Positions 53,970-64,000 of a DNA stretch of 64,000 bases are shown here, one piece after another. How positions within the stretch are numbered: position 1 is the stretch's first letter; the number at the start of each line of letters is the position of its first letter. This DNA comes from Streptomyces olivoverticillatus (GTDB lineage Bacteria > Actinomycetota > Actinomycetes > Streptomycetales > Streptomycetaceae). The stretch is taken from the NCBI RefSeq assembly GCF_014203555.1, contig NZ_JACHJH010000004.1, forward strand, positions 1 to 64,000, given 5' to 3'. The position numbers and the translations under genes are program-made. The notes beneath the pieces are model-generated. The model saw only the letters and a list, made by a program, of their open reading frames with translations, did not search any database and was not told the DNA's origin.

Positions 53970-55487
53970 CTACGGGCGACGGAGCGCGTCGGCGGCGTCC
54001 GCGCCGCCGGCCAGCTCGGTCTCCAGCAGCTGCTTGCCGAGCAGCTCCGGGTCGGGGAGCTCCATCGGGTACTCGCCGTCGAAGCAGGCGCGGCAGAGGT
54101 TGGGCTTGGCGATGGCGGTCGCCTCGATCATGCCGTCGAGCGAGATGTACGCCAGGGAGTCGGCGCCCAGCGACTTGCCGATCTCGTCGACCGTCATGCC
54201 GTTGGCGATCAGCTCGGCGCGGGTGGCGAAGTCGATCCCGAAGAAGCAGGGCCACTTCACCGGCGGCGACGAGATCCGTACGTGGACCTCGGCGGCCCCG
54301 GCCTCGCGCAGCATCCGCACGAGCGCGCGCTGGGTGTTGCCGCGGACGATCGAGTCGTCGACGACCACCAGGCGCTTGCCCTTGATGACTTCCTTGAGCG
54401 GATTGAGCTTGAGCCGGATGCCGAGCTGGCGGATGGTCTGGCTCGGCTGGATGAAGGTCCGGCCGACGTAGCTGTTCTTGACCAGGCCCGTGCCGTACGG
54501 GATGCCGCTGGCCTCCGCGTAGCCGACGGCGGCCGGGGTGCCGGACTCCGGTGTCGGTATCACCAGGTCGGCGTCGACCGGGGCCTCGGCGGCGAGGCGG
54601 CGGCCCATCTCCACCCGGGAGAGGTAGACGTTGCGGCCGGCGATGTCGGTGTCGGGGCGGGCCAGGTAGACGTACTCGAAGACGCAGCCGCGCGGCTTGG
54701 CGTCGGCGAAGCGGGAGGTCCGCAGGCCGTTCTCGTCGATGGCGATCATCTCGCCGGGCTCGATCTCGCGGACGAAGGTCGCACCGCAGATGTCGAGGGC
54801 GGCCGTCTCCGAGGCCACCACCCAGCCGCGCTCCAGGCGGCCGAGGACCAGCGGGCGGATGCCCTGCGGGTCACGGGCGGCGTAGAGCGTGTGCTCGTCC
54901 ATGAAGACGAGGCAGAAGGCGCCCTTGACGCCGGGCAGCACCTTGGCGGCGGCCTGCTCGACGGTCAGCGGCTTGCCGTCGTCGTCGGTCTGGCCGGCCA
55001 GCAGGGCGGTCACCAGGTCGGTGTCGTTGGTCGCCGCGACCTGGTTGGCCCGGCCGTTCTCCCTGGGGAGGGCGGCGACCATCTCGGCCAGCTCGGCGGT
55101 GTTGACCAGGTTGCCGTTGTGGCCCAGCGCGATGGAGCCGTTGGCGGTCGCCCGGAAGGTCGGCTGCGCGTTCTCCCACACCGAGGCTCCGGTGGTGGAG
55201 TAGCGGGCGTGACCGACCGCGATGTGGCCCTGGAGGGAGCCGAGGGAGGTTTCGTCGAAGACCTGGGACACCAGTCCCATGTCCTTGAAAACGAGGATCT
55301 GGGAGCCGTTGCTCACCGCGATGCCCGCGGACTCCTGTCCACGGTGCTGCAGCGCATACAGCCCGAAATAGGTGAGTTTGGCGACCTCTTCACCCGGAGC
55401 CCAGACACCGAAGACGCCGCAAGCGTCCTGGGGGCCCTTTTCGCCGGGAAGCAGGTCGTGGTTGAGTCGTCCGTCACCACGAGGCAC
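53970..55487 (-). CDS. purF: Amidophosphoribosyltransferase
   Basis: This 505-residue enzyme makes phosphoribosylamine from PRPP and glutamine, the first committed step of purine synthesis. Residues 1-22 look like a propeptide ending before Cys23 (DACGVFGVW), the nucleophile of the N-terminal glutaminase. The PRPP-binding loop RLVVVDDSIVRGNTQ sits in the C-terminal phosphoribosyltransferase domain. GTG 55487 is used. Upstream gene order pur-MDMPI-pur suggests separate promoters. Confidence 0.96.
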   Translation of the reverse strand: MPRGDGRLNHDLLPGEKGPQDACGVFGVWAPGEEVAKLTYFGLYALQHRGQESAGIAVSNGSQILVFKDMGLVSQVFDETSLGSLQGHIAVGHARYSTTGASVWENAQPTFRATANGSIALGHNGNLVNTAELAEMVAALPRENGRANQVAATNDTDLVTALLAGQTDDDGKPLTVEQAAAKVLPGVKGAFCLVFMDEHTLYAARDPQGIRPLVLGRLERGWVVASETAALDICGATFVREIEPGEMIAIDENGLRTSRFADAKPRGCVFEYVYLARPDTDIAGRNVYLSRVEMGRRLAAEAPVDADLVIPTPESGTPAAVGYAEASGIPYGTGLVKNSYVGRTFIQPSQTIRQLGIRLKLNPLKEVIKGKRLVVVDDSIVRGNTQRALVRMLREAGAAEVHVRISSPPVKWPCFFGIDFATRAELIANGMTVDEIGKSLGADSLAYISLDGMIEATAIAKPNLCRACFDGEYPMELPDPELLGKQLLETELAGGADAADALRRP

Positions 55488-55612
55488 ACCTTGAGTCTAT
55501 GGCAGGGACGAGGTTCATCCGAACCGGGGACGACCGGACATGCCTCACACCACGCACAGCCACTCGACGGGCACAGCGAATCACTGTTTTATGGCTGAAA
55601 ATCATCCTGCGC

Positions 55613-56389
55613 TCAACTGAGCAGCGGGAGTTGGTCCGCAATGTCGGCCCGTTCGCCACTCGCTGTGACGCTTGCTTCGTTCAACGCGGCGGACCACGCC
55701 AAACGGCCTGTGGCCAGGCGAATCCAGGTCAGCGGGTCGGTCTCCACGACATTGGGAGGCGTGCCGCGGGTGTGCTTGGGGCCCGCCACGCACTGCACTA
55801 CGGCAAATGGCGGGATCCTTACCTCCACGGAGCCGCCGGGAGCCTTGGCGGCGAGGGTGTCGGCAAGCAGCCGGGTAGCCGTGGCCAAAGCCCAGCGTTC
55901 GTAAGGGATCTTGGTGTTGAGAGCGGCCGCGAGGTCGTCGGTGTGGGTGACGAGCTCCACGCAGCGGGTGGCCAGGAGGTCGTCCAGCCGCATGCCTCCG
56001 ACACCGCCCGCCACCAGCCGGTCCGGCGCCGCGACGGCGGTCAGCTCGGCGAACCGGTCCGCGACGCGGTCGATGAGCGTGAGGGGATCGGTCTCGGCCG
56101 CCGCGGTGCGGGTCGACTCGTCAACACGCCCGGCCAGGGCGGCCGTCCCGGACGCCCATTGCACGGCGGTGATCTCCCGTACGGGCGGCGCGGGCAGTTC
56201 GAGCAGGCGGTTGACGGCGCCCACGCCCAGCGCGATGTGCGCCGTCAACTCCCGTACGGTCCAGGCGCCGAGCCGGGTGGGCAGGGCGAACTGCCCGTCG
56301 TCGAGGGCTTCGACGACGGTGCGTACGGTGCGCAGCTGCGCCGTGATGGCGTTGCGCGTCTTGACGAGGTCGTAGGTGCGGGGAGCCAT
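55613..56389 (-). CDS. MDMPI/DinB-type protein with sterol-carrier-like C-terminus
   Basis: This 258-residue protein resembles the mycothiol-dependent maleylpyruvate isomerase group. The N-terminal four-helix domain (about 10-165) contains TVRELTAHIALGVGAVN and LDDLLATRCVELVTHTDDL, whose His and Glu/Asp residues could bind zinc. An SCP2-like C-terminal domain (about 175-258) follows. Many members are thiol transferases of unknown substrate. It sits between purF and purL on the same strand, without close coupling to either, and may simply be a conserved neighbour. Confidence 0.78.
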   Translation of the reverse strand: MAPRTYDLVKTRNAITAQLRTVRTVVEALDDGQFALPTRLGAWTVRELTAHIALGVGAVNRLLELPAPPVREITAVQWASGTAALAGRVDESTRTAAAETDPLTLIDRVADRFAELTAVAAPDRLVAGGVGGMRLDDLLATRCVELVTHTDDLAAALNTKIPYERWALATATRLLADTLAAKAPGGSVEVRIPPFAVVQCVAGPKHTRGTPPNVVETDPLTWIRLATGRLAWSAALNEASVTASGERADIADQLPLLS

Positions 56390-56491
56390 GCGGCCGAGCG
56401 TACCGGGGTGCGGTCCGCCGACGCGGTACGGGAGATGGCCGGACGGGTGACCGCCGGACGGGCCGCCTTCGGCCCGTCCGGCGGTGCGGGA

Positions 56492-58737
<2,246 letters not shown>

Positions 58738-58741
<4 letters not shown>

Positions 58742-59421
58742 GATGCGCTGACCAGCTTCTTGAGGATCGAAGTGAAGAATCCGAGCCCGTCCGTGCGGCC
58801 GGTGCCGACCAGGGGCTCGACGGCGTGCTCGGGGTGCGGCATCAGGCCGACGACGTTGCCCGCGGCGTTGGTGATGCCGGCGATGTCGCGCAGCGAGCCG
58901 TTGGGGTTGCCGTCGAGGTAGCGGAAGGCGACGCGGCCCTCCGCCTCCAGCTCGTCGAGGGTCCGCTCGTCGGCCACGTAGCGGCCGTCGATGTTCTTGA
59001 GCGGGATGGAGATCTCCTGGCCCGCCTCGTAGTCGGCCGTCCAGGCGGTGGCCGCGTTCTCGACGCGGAGCTTCTGGTCGCGGCAGATGAAGTGCAGGTG
59101 GTTGTTGCGCAGCATCGCGCCGGGCAGCAGGTGGGTCTCGGTGAGCACCTGGAAGCCGTTGCAGATGCCGAGGACGGGCATTCCCGCCTTCGCCTGCTCG
59201 ATGACGGTCTCCATCACCGGCGAGAAGCGGGAGATGGCGCCCGCCCGCAGATAGTCGCCGTAGGAGAAACCGCCGGGCAGCACCACGGCGTCGACCTGTT
59301 TGAGGTCCTTGTCCCGGTGCCACAGGGGCACGGCTTCGAGTCCGGCGATCCGGACTGCGCGCTGGGTGTCGCGGTCGTCCAGAGTGCCGGGGAACGTAAC
59401 GACTCCTACGCGTGCGGTCAC
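58738..59421 (-). CDS. purQ: Phosphoribosylformylglycinamidine synthase subunit PurQ
   Basis: This 227-residue class I glutamine amidotransferase supplies ammonia to PurL. The nucleophile Cys87 lies in [11 protein letters not shown] and the His/Glu pair in [10 protein letters not shown] near the C-terminus. GTG 59421 overlaps the purS stop as GTGA. Confidence 0.96.
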
Positions 59422-59669
59422 GAGTCCACTCGCACGGTGAAGTCTTCGATCACGGTGTTCGCGAGAAACGTTTCCGCCATCTCGTGGATTCGGGCGAGGG
59501 CGGCGTCGTCGACCGGACCCTCCACCTCGAGTTCAAAGCGCTTGCCCTGACGGACGTCGGCGATCCCCTCGAAACCCAGGCGTGGCAGCGCGCGCTGCAC
59601 CGCCTGGCCCTGCGGGTCGAGGATCTCCGGCTTGAGCATGACGTCGACTACGACGCGTGCCACTGGCAC
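59418..59669 (-). CDS. purS: Phosphoribosylformylglycinamidine synthase subunit PurS
   Basis: This 83-residue bridging subunit of the PurLQS complex begins [20 protein letters not shown]. It is first in the coupled purS-purQ-purL operon. The promoter must lie in the 309-bp gap shared with lsr2. Confidence 0.95.
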   Translation of the reverse strand: MPVARVVVDVMLKPEILDPQGQAVQRALPRLGFEGIADVRQGKRFELEVEGPVDDAALARIHEMAETFLANTVIEDFTVRVDS

Positions 59670-59978
59670 TCCCGGTGTGTGGTGCGTGAGCTGAAGCGGT
59701 ACGGCCAGAGTACAGTCCCCAAAAATCTACGCGCATAGATATGTTGGGCTTATCCTTCGCGTTTACGAAGGGCACACGGAAGCGCTCGGAAAAATTCCAG
59801 GAAAAACAGCGGAAGATCCCACCGTTGCGATTACGGTGGAGCGCGCAGACGGAATTAACTGGGCCGCATCACGCATTGCCCTTTGCTGTACAAATGAATA
59901 TGAATTGACCGAGAACAACCGCAACCTTCACATCGCCGCAGGTCAACGTGGCGATACTGGCCGAAAGGACCGATTTCC
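59670..59978. promoter_or_regulatory. Divergent promoter region of purS and lsr2
   Basis: This gap is AT-rich compared with its surroundings, for example AAAATCTACGCGCATAGATA near 59721. Lsr2 prefers AT-rich DNA, so autoregulation is plausible. No purine riboswitch fold is seen. Confidence 0.5.
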
Positions 59979-60296
59979 GTGGCGCAGCGCGTAGTGGTCA
60001 CACTCTCCGACGACTTGGACGGCGGGGAAGCCGCGGAGACCCTCATCTTCGGACTCGACGGCAAGTCGTACGAGATCGACCTGAACACTGCCAATGCGAA
60101 GAAACTGCGGGGCATCCTCGCGCCTTACGTGGACGCCGGCCGCAAGCAGTCCCGCTCCGGCAAGGTCTACCGCCGCACGGCCGTCGCGCCCGACCCGGCC
60201 GCGGTGCGGGCGTGGGCCCGCTCGCACGGCATGGAGGTGCCGCCGCGCGGCCGGATCCCCAAGAAGGTCTACGAGGCGTTCAACGCGGCGGGCTGA
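59979..60296 (+). CDS. lsr2: Lsr2 nucleoid-associated silencer
   Basis: The 105-residue protein has an N-terminal dimerisation domain (VVVTLSDDLDGGEAAETLIF) and a C-terminal DNA-binding domain. The AT-hook-like Arg-Gly-Arg motif appears in PPRGRIPKKVYEAF. Lsr2 coats AT-rich DNA and silences horizontally acquired and antibiotic genes in Streptomyces. Many streptomycetes carry a second paralog (LsrL); from this locus alone I cannot say which one this is. Confidence 0.93.
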   Translation: MAQRVVVTLSDDLDGGEAAETLIFGLDGKSYEIDLNTANAKKLRGILAPYVDAGRKQSRSGKVYRRTAVAPDPAAVRAWARSHGMEVPPRGRIPKKVYEAFNAAG

Positions 60297-60412
60297 GCGG
60301 ACCCGGCGGACCCCGGCTCCGGCCCGACTTGCCAAGCACCCCGGATGATCAGCTAGAGTCTGGATCACACCGAGGGGCAAGGCCGGGAAACGGGCCGGAA
60401 CTTCGGGGTCAT

Positions 60413-60484
60413 GCGGGTGTAGCTCAGTAGTAGAGCGCCCCCTTTCCAAGGGGGAGGCGCAGTGTGCGATTCCTGTCACCCGCT
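60413..60484 (+). tRNA. tRNA-Gly (anticodon TCC), atypical copy 1
   Basis: Acceptor GCGGGTG/CACCCGC, D-stem GCTC/GAGC and anticodon arm CCCCC-TTTCCAA-GGGGG are regular. The D-loop reads AGTAGTA and lacks the GG pair. The T-arm region GCAGTGTGCGATTCCTGT pairs only with a bulged T, and its loop is TGCGATT rather than TTCGATT. First of three tandem copies. Confidence 0.85.
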
Positions 60485-60528
60485 CTGACCGTCCACCAGT
60501 CACGTACGTGACTGGTCTGGATGGGCGC

Positions 60529-60600
60529 GCGGGTGTAGCTCAGTAGTAGAGCGCCCTCTTTCCAAGGGGGAGGCGCAGTGTGCGATTCCTGTCACCCGCT
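60529..60600 (+). tRNA. tRNA-Gly (anticodon TCC), atypical copy 2
   Basis: Identical to copy 1 except that the anticodon stem reads CCCTC, a change to a G:T pair. It has the same D-loop and T-arm deviations. It begins exactly 116 bp after copy 1. Confidence 0.85.
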
Positions 60601-60644
60601 CTGACCGTCCACCAGTCACGCACGTGACTGGTCTGGATGGGCGC

Positions 60645-60716
60645 GCGGGTGTAGCTCAGTAGTAGAGCGCCCCCTTTCCAAGGGGGAGGCGCAGTGTGCG
60701 ATTCCTGTCACCCGCT
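60645..60716 (+). tRNA. tRNA-Gly (anticodon TCC), atypical copy 3
   Basis: Identical to copy 1, and 116 bp after copy 2. The spacers also repeat, with one base difference between them. Confidence 0.85.
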
Positions 60717-60793
60717 CTCATCACTTACCGACCACGGTCGTGGATCAGGTACAGTGGTGCACGCGCCGCCCGGTGAAAGCCGGTCGGATGCAT

Positions 60794-60866
60794 GCGGACG
60801 TAGCTCAGTTGGTAGAGCGCAACCTTGCCAAGGTTGAGGTCGCGAGTTCGAGCCTCGTCGTCCGCT
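60794..60866 (+). tRNA. tRNA-Gly (anticodon GCC), canonical
   Basis: Acceptor GCGGACG/CGTCCGC, D-loop AGTTGGTA with the usual GG, anticodon loop TTGCCAA and T-arm with TTCGAGC. Its regular form makes the three upstream TCC copies stand out. Confidence 0.95.
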
Positions 60867-60873
60867 CAGTGTG

Positions 60874-60906
60874 AGAAGGCCCCGGTCCTTGTGACCGGGG
60901 CCTTCT
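60874..60906 (+). terminator. Terminator of the tRNA-Gly cluster
   Basis: AGAAGGCCCCGGTC pairs with GACCGGGGCCTTCT around a 5-nt loop, 8 bp after the last tRNA. Confidence 0.88.
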
Positions 60907-61000
60907 TCGTATGCGCCCGCCCGGCCCTCATGACATTCGTCATCGGAAGTCATGACAGCCCGCACTGATCCGCGCGGGGATCCGCCGGGAGCCTTGAAGC

Positions 61001-61951
61001 ATGGATGTCGGAGACGGTGTGATCGAGGTCTCGGAGCTGCGGCGCAGGTACGGGCAGCCGGGGGCCGAGGGGTTCGAGGCGGTGCGGGACGTGTCCTTCT
61101 CCGTGCGGCGGGGGGAGTTGTTCGCGCTCCTGGGGACGAACGGGGCGGGCAAGACCTCCACGGTCGAGCTGCTGGAGGGCCTGGCCCGGCCGACCGGGGG
61201 CCGGGTGCGGGTGCTGGGCCACGATCCGTACGAGGAACGCGGCGCGGTGCGGCCCCGGATGGGCGTGATGCTCCAGGAGGGCGGCTTCCCGTCCGACCTG
61301 ACCGTCGCCGAGACGGTGCGGATGTGGGCGGGCTGTACGACCGGGGCCCGGCCGGTCGGGGAGGCGCTCGGCCTCGTCGGTCTCGAAGCGCGCCGGGACG
61401 TGCGGATCAAGCAGCTCTCCGGCGGCGAGCGACGGCGGCTGGACCTCGCCCTCGCGCTGCTGGGGCGGCCGGAGGTGCTCTTCCTCGACGAGCCGACGAC
61501 GGGCCTGGACCCCGAGGCGCGGCACACCACCTGGGAGTTGGTGCGGCGGCTGCGCGACGAGGGCACCACGGTGCTGCTCACCACGCACTACCTGGAGGAG
61601 GCGGAGAGCCTCGCCGACCGGCTGGCGATCATGCGTGAGGGACGGATCGTCGCCTCGGGGACGCCCGGCCAGGTGATCGGCGCCTATCCCGCCCGGATCC
61701 GCTTCGCGATGCCGACGGGGTGGTTCGTGGGCGACCTGCCGCCGCTGGACGCGCTGGGGGTGCTCCGGCACCAGGAGTCCGACGGCCGGGTCGAGCTCCA
61801 GACGACCGAGCTGCAGCGCACCCTGACCGGGCTGCTCTTCTGGGCCCGGGACAAGGACGTGGAGTTGGAGGGGCTGGACGCGCGGACCGCTTCGCTGGAA
61901 GAGGCGTTCCTGGCGATAGCGGGGGCTTCGGCCCCGGGGAGGGGCGAGTGA
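61001..61951 (+). CDS. ABC transporter ATP-binding protein
   Basis: This 316-residue ATPase is of the drug-exporter type (DrrA/NatA-like). Walker A is GTNGAGKTS (45-53), the Q-loop LQEGGFP, the signature LSGGERRRLDLALA (139-152), Walker B VLFLDEP (159-165) and the switch His in TTHYLEEA. The last 90 residues form the accessory C-terminal domain of this subfamily. Its stop overlaps the permease start as TGATG. It energises the permease encoded next; the substrate is unknown. Confidence 0.92.
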   Translation: MDVGDGVIEVSELRRRYGQPGAEGFEAVRDVSFSVRRGELFALLGTNGAGKTSTVELLEGLARPTGGRVRVLGHDPYEERGAVRPRMGVMLQEGGFPSDLTVAETVRMWAGCTTGARPVGEALGLVGLEARRDVRIKQLSGGERRRLDLALALLGRPEVLFLDEPTTGLDPEARHTTWELVRRLRDEGTTVLLTTHYLEEAESLADRLAIMREGRIVASGTPGQVIGAYPARIRFAMPTGWFVGDLPPLDALGVLRHQESDGRVELQTTELQRTLTGLLFWARDKDVELEGLDARTASLEEAFLAIAGASAPGRGE

Positions 61952-62763
61952 TGGCGACGGAGACGGCGAGCGCGACGGGTACGGGGGTCCCGACGGGCAC
62001 GACGACCGCGGCAGGACGGGCCCTGGCCCTGGGACGGGCGGAGCTGACGCTCCTGGGGCGCAACAGGATGGCGCTCTACACGGTCCTGCTGACGCCCGTC
62101 CTCGTGATCTACGCGGTGAGCTCGGGGGCGCGGAAGCTCGATCTCAGCGGGTCCGGGATGTCCTTCAAGGAAGCGACGATGACGGGCGCCTTCGGGTACG
62201 TCCTGATCTTCGTCGTCTACTGCAACTTGATGAGCGTCTTCACCGCGCGGCGCGAGGAGCTCGTCCTCAAGCGGCTGCGCACGGGCGAGGCCGGCGATCT
62301 GGAGATCCTGGCGGGCACGGCGCTGCCGTCCCTGACCATCGCCGTCGCGCAGTGCGCCCTGCTGGTGACGGCGGGCATGGCATGGCTGCACATGCGCATA
62401 CCGGCGCGCCCCGATCTGCTGGTGGCGGGCGTGCTGCTGGGCCTCGCCCTGCTGACGCCGCTGGCCGCCGCGTGCACGGCCTTCACCAAGAGCTCGGAGA
62501 CCGCGCAACTCGCGGCAATGCCGCTGGTGATGGTCTCGATGCTGGGCTCCGGGATGTTCTGCCCGCTGGAGGCGATGCCGGACGCGCTCGCGAAGGCCTG
62601 CTCGCTGCTGCCCATGACCCCGGTCGTGCAGCTGATGCGCGACGGCTGGCTCGGCGGGGCGAGCACGGCCGGGACCCTGGGGCATCTGGGGGCCGCGTTG
62701 GCCTGGACGGCGGTCGCGGTGTTTGCTGTACGTCGCTGGTTCCGCTGGGAACCACGGCGCTGA
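61951..62763 (+). CDS. ABC transporter permease (ABC-2 type)
   Basis: This 270-residue membrane protein with about six helices resembles ABC-2 permeases: VLLTPVLVIYAV in the first helix, FTARREELVLKRLRTGE in the cytoplasmic loop and SGMFCPLEAMPDALA before the last helices. TGATG overlap with the ATPase gene indicates coupled synthesis. A downstream histidine kinase suggests an exporter with its own two-component sensor, a frequent triad in Firmicutes and actinomycetes. Confidence 0.9.
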   Translation: MATETASATGTGVPTGTTTAAGRALALGRAELTLLGRNRMALYTVLLTPVLVIYAVSSGARKLDLSGSGMSFKEATMTGAFGYVLIFVVYCNLMSVFTARREELVLKRLRTGEAGDLEILAGTALPSLTIAVAQCALLVTAGMAWLHMRIPARPDLLVAGVLLGLALLTPLAAACTAFTKSSETAQLAAMPLVMVSMLGSGMFCPLEAMPDALAKACSLLPMTPVVQLMRDGWLGGASTAGTLGHLGAALAWTAVAVFAVRRWFRWEPRR

Positions 62764-62793
62764 GCTGGAGAGACAACCGGGGGTGGGGCGCGC

Positions 62794-64000
62794 GTGATCG
62801 GTCGGGTGCGGGGGTTTCGCAGCCACAGCAAGGTCAAACAGATCGACCTCTACTCGCGCGGGGTGCTGTACGTGGCCCCGTGGCTGTTCGTCCTGATGCA
62901 GGCGGGCGGGCTGGTGGGGCCGGCCCGGTCCGGCCCCGCTGTCCAGTACCTCGCCCTGGCCCTGGTCGTCGTGTCGGCCGTCCAGGCCGGGACCGGCATC
63001 GGCCTGCTGCGCCGGGCCCTCGACCGCTACCTCGGCAAGGGGGAGGCGCAACTGCGGGGGCGGTTGGCGCTCTCGTTCGCGCTGCTGACCGCGGCGTTCG
63101 GGCTGCTCGCGGCAGTGCTGGCGAAGGCCTTCGACGAGCAGACCGCGCAGAACGCGCCCACGATGCTCATGGGGGTCGCCCTGACGCCCCTGGGCGCGTT
63201 CTGCCTGATCGTGCGCAAGCGGGTCTACGCCGTCGTCTGCACGGTGGTCTCGTTGCTGGCGAACGTGCCGTTCGTCCTGACCGGCACGGCCGGGGCGGGA
63301 ATGGTGGGGCCCTTCGTCGGGTCGATGTTCGTCAGCGGGTGGGTCCTGCTGATGGTCCGGGTCACCGCGTGGATGCTCTCGATCATCTGGGAGGTCGACG
63401 CGGCCCGCGGGGTGCAGGCGCGGCTCGCGGTCGCCGAGGAGCGGCTGCGGTTCTCGCGGGACATGCACGACATACTCGGCCGGAACCTCGCGGCGATCGC
63501 GCTCAAGAGCGAGCTCGCCGTGCAGCTCTCGCGGCGGGGCTCGGCCGCGGCCGCGGACCAGATGGCCGAGGTGCAGCGGATCGCGCAGGAGTCCCAGCGC
63601 GAGCTGCGCGAGGTCGTCCGCGGCTACCGCGAGGCCGACCTGCACACCGAACTGGTCGGCGCCCGGGGCATCCTGGCCGCCGCCGGCATCGAGTGCCGCA
63701 TCGACGACGCGGCCGTCGACGAACTGCCGCCGCCGGTCCAGTCGGCGCTGGCCTGGGTGGTCCGCGAGGCCACGACGAACGTGCTGCGGCACGCGGACGC
63801 GGGGCGCTGCGCGCTGCGCCTGCGGCGGGTGGACGGACAGGCGGTCCTGGTGGTGGAGAACAACGGCGTGCGGGAGGCCGGCGCGGGCGGCTCCGGTGCC
63901 GGGGGCGGTTCGGGGCTCGCGGGTCTGCGGGAGCGGCTGACGGGGCTGGGGGGCACGCTCACCTGCGAGTACGGGGCGAACGGCACGTTCCTGCTGACGG
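62794..64000 (+). CDS. Sensor histidine kinase, NarL/DesK type (3' end outside window)
   Basis: The first about 402 residues show six hydrophobic segments (about 25-200), then the HisKA_3 dimerisation domain with the phospho-acceptor His225 in SRDMHDILGRNLAAIALKSE. An HATPase_c domain begins with VVREATTNVLRHADAG and continues with GSGLAGLRERL. The frame is open to the window end. GTG 62794 lies 30 bp after the permease stop, so the three genes form one operon. A LuxR-type response regulator probably follows. Confidence 0.9.
   Translation, partial: MIGRVRGFRSHSKVKQIDLYSRGVLYVAPWLFVLMQAGGLVGPARSGPAVQYLALALVVVSAVQAGTGIGLLRRALDRYLGKGEAQLRGRLALSFALLTAAFGLLAAVLAKAFDEQTAQNAPTMLMGVALTPLGAFCLIVRKRVYAVVCTVVSLLANVPFVLTGTAGAGMVGPFVGSMFVSGWVLLMVRVTAWMLSIIWEVDAARGVQARLAVAEERLRFSRDMHDILGRNLAAIALKSELAVQLSRRGSAAAADQMAEVQRIAQESQRELREVVRGYREADLHTELVGARGILAAAGIECRIDDAAVDELPPPVQSALAWVVREATTNVLRHADAGRCALRLRRVDGQAVLVVENNGVREAGAGGSGAGGGSGLAGLRERLTGLGGTLTCEYGANGTFLLT

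Larger units (their letters stand above)
60413..60760 (+). repeat. Tandem array of 116-bp tRNA-Gly units
   Basis: Copies 1, 2 and 3 start at 60413, 60529 and 60645. The unit holds one tRNA gene plus a spacer with the inverted repeat ACCAGTCACGTACGTGACTGGT. The third unit's spacer diverges soon after the tRNA. Confidence 0.85.

Noticed and set aside
59670..59978. Purine riboswitch before purS
   Set aside because: No conserved purine or PRPP aptamer blocks could be found in this AT-rich gap.

Overview
The window is a high-GC actinomycete chromosome segment, almost certainly Streptomyces. The evidence is GC-rich third positions, frequent GTG starts, an exact BldC-type developmental regulator, an AtrA-like TetR regulator, Lsr2, a valine dehydrogenase, DUF397/XRE pairs and a SpoIIE-type phosphatase. 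From memory, gene order resembles the S. coelicolor atrA-trmB and hrpA-bldC-vdh-pur-lsr2 neighbourhoods. That synteny is recalled, not computed.

Layout: 0.2-9.3 kb carries a MarR regulator divergent from an MFS pump, a PAS-SpoIIE phosphatase-ATPase, a type II NADH dehydrogenase, atrA, and a sigma factor fused to a zinc finger, a membrane helix and an exported NPCBM-like domain. 9.3-18.7 kb has an orphan macrolactam-cyclase/asparagine-synthase-like protein, an XRE-type sporulation-associated regulator, an L-2-hydroxyglutarate oxidase, a GH16 lipoprotein, trmB and a PrsW-like protease. 18.8-24.5 kb is an accessory island of probable DNA modification and defence: Vsr endonuclease, C5-cytosine methyltransferase, SNF2-type helicase, ParB-like protein and a zinc-knuckle, HNH-like protein. 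An HTH gene is divergent from it across a 15-bp inverted repeat. 25.6-30.3 kb holds a DUF397/XRE pair, a HATPase protein, a small membrane protein, an aldo/keto reductase and a sugar-porter MFS. 30.4-35.2 kb has an M23 peptidase under a c-di-AMP (ydaO-type) riboswitch, a DEAD-box helicase, a cold-shock protein and a DUF6227 protein. 35.6-40.0 kb is a decayed integrative element bounded by 44-bp repeats of the 3' half of tRNA-Lys, with a broken tyrosine integrase and an IPT/TIG plus ice-binding-like cargo protein. 40.2-52.7 kb returns to housekeeping: a second DEAD-box helicase, a lipoprotein, a zincin, tRNA-Glu, tRNA-Asp, tRNA-Phe, hrpA, a second tRNA-Asp, bldC, vdh and a DUF3073 gene. 52.8-60.3 kb has purM-purF, an MDMPI-like protein, purL-purQ-purS and lsr2. 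60.4-60.9 kb is a tRNA-Gly cluster, and 61-64 kb an ABC exporter followed by a histidine kinase cut by the window end.

The two observations I would check first are these. (1) Three tandem tRNA-Gly(UCC) genes have lost both partners of the D-loop/T-loop contact and have an irregular T-arm. This resembles the cell-wall (non-ribosomal) tRNA-Gly of staphylococci, and Streptomyces peptidoglycan has a glycine bridge. (2) The five-gene Vsr/methyltransferase/SNF2/ParB/zinc-knuckle island looks like a restriction-type defence system.
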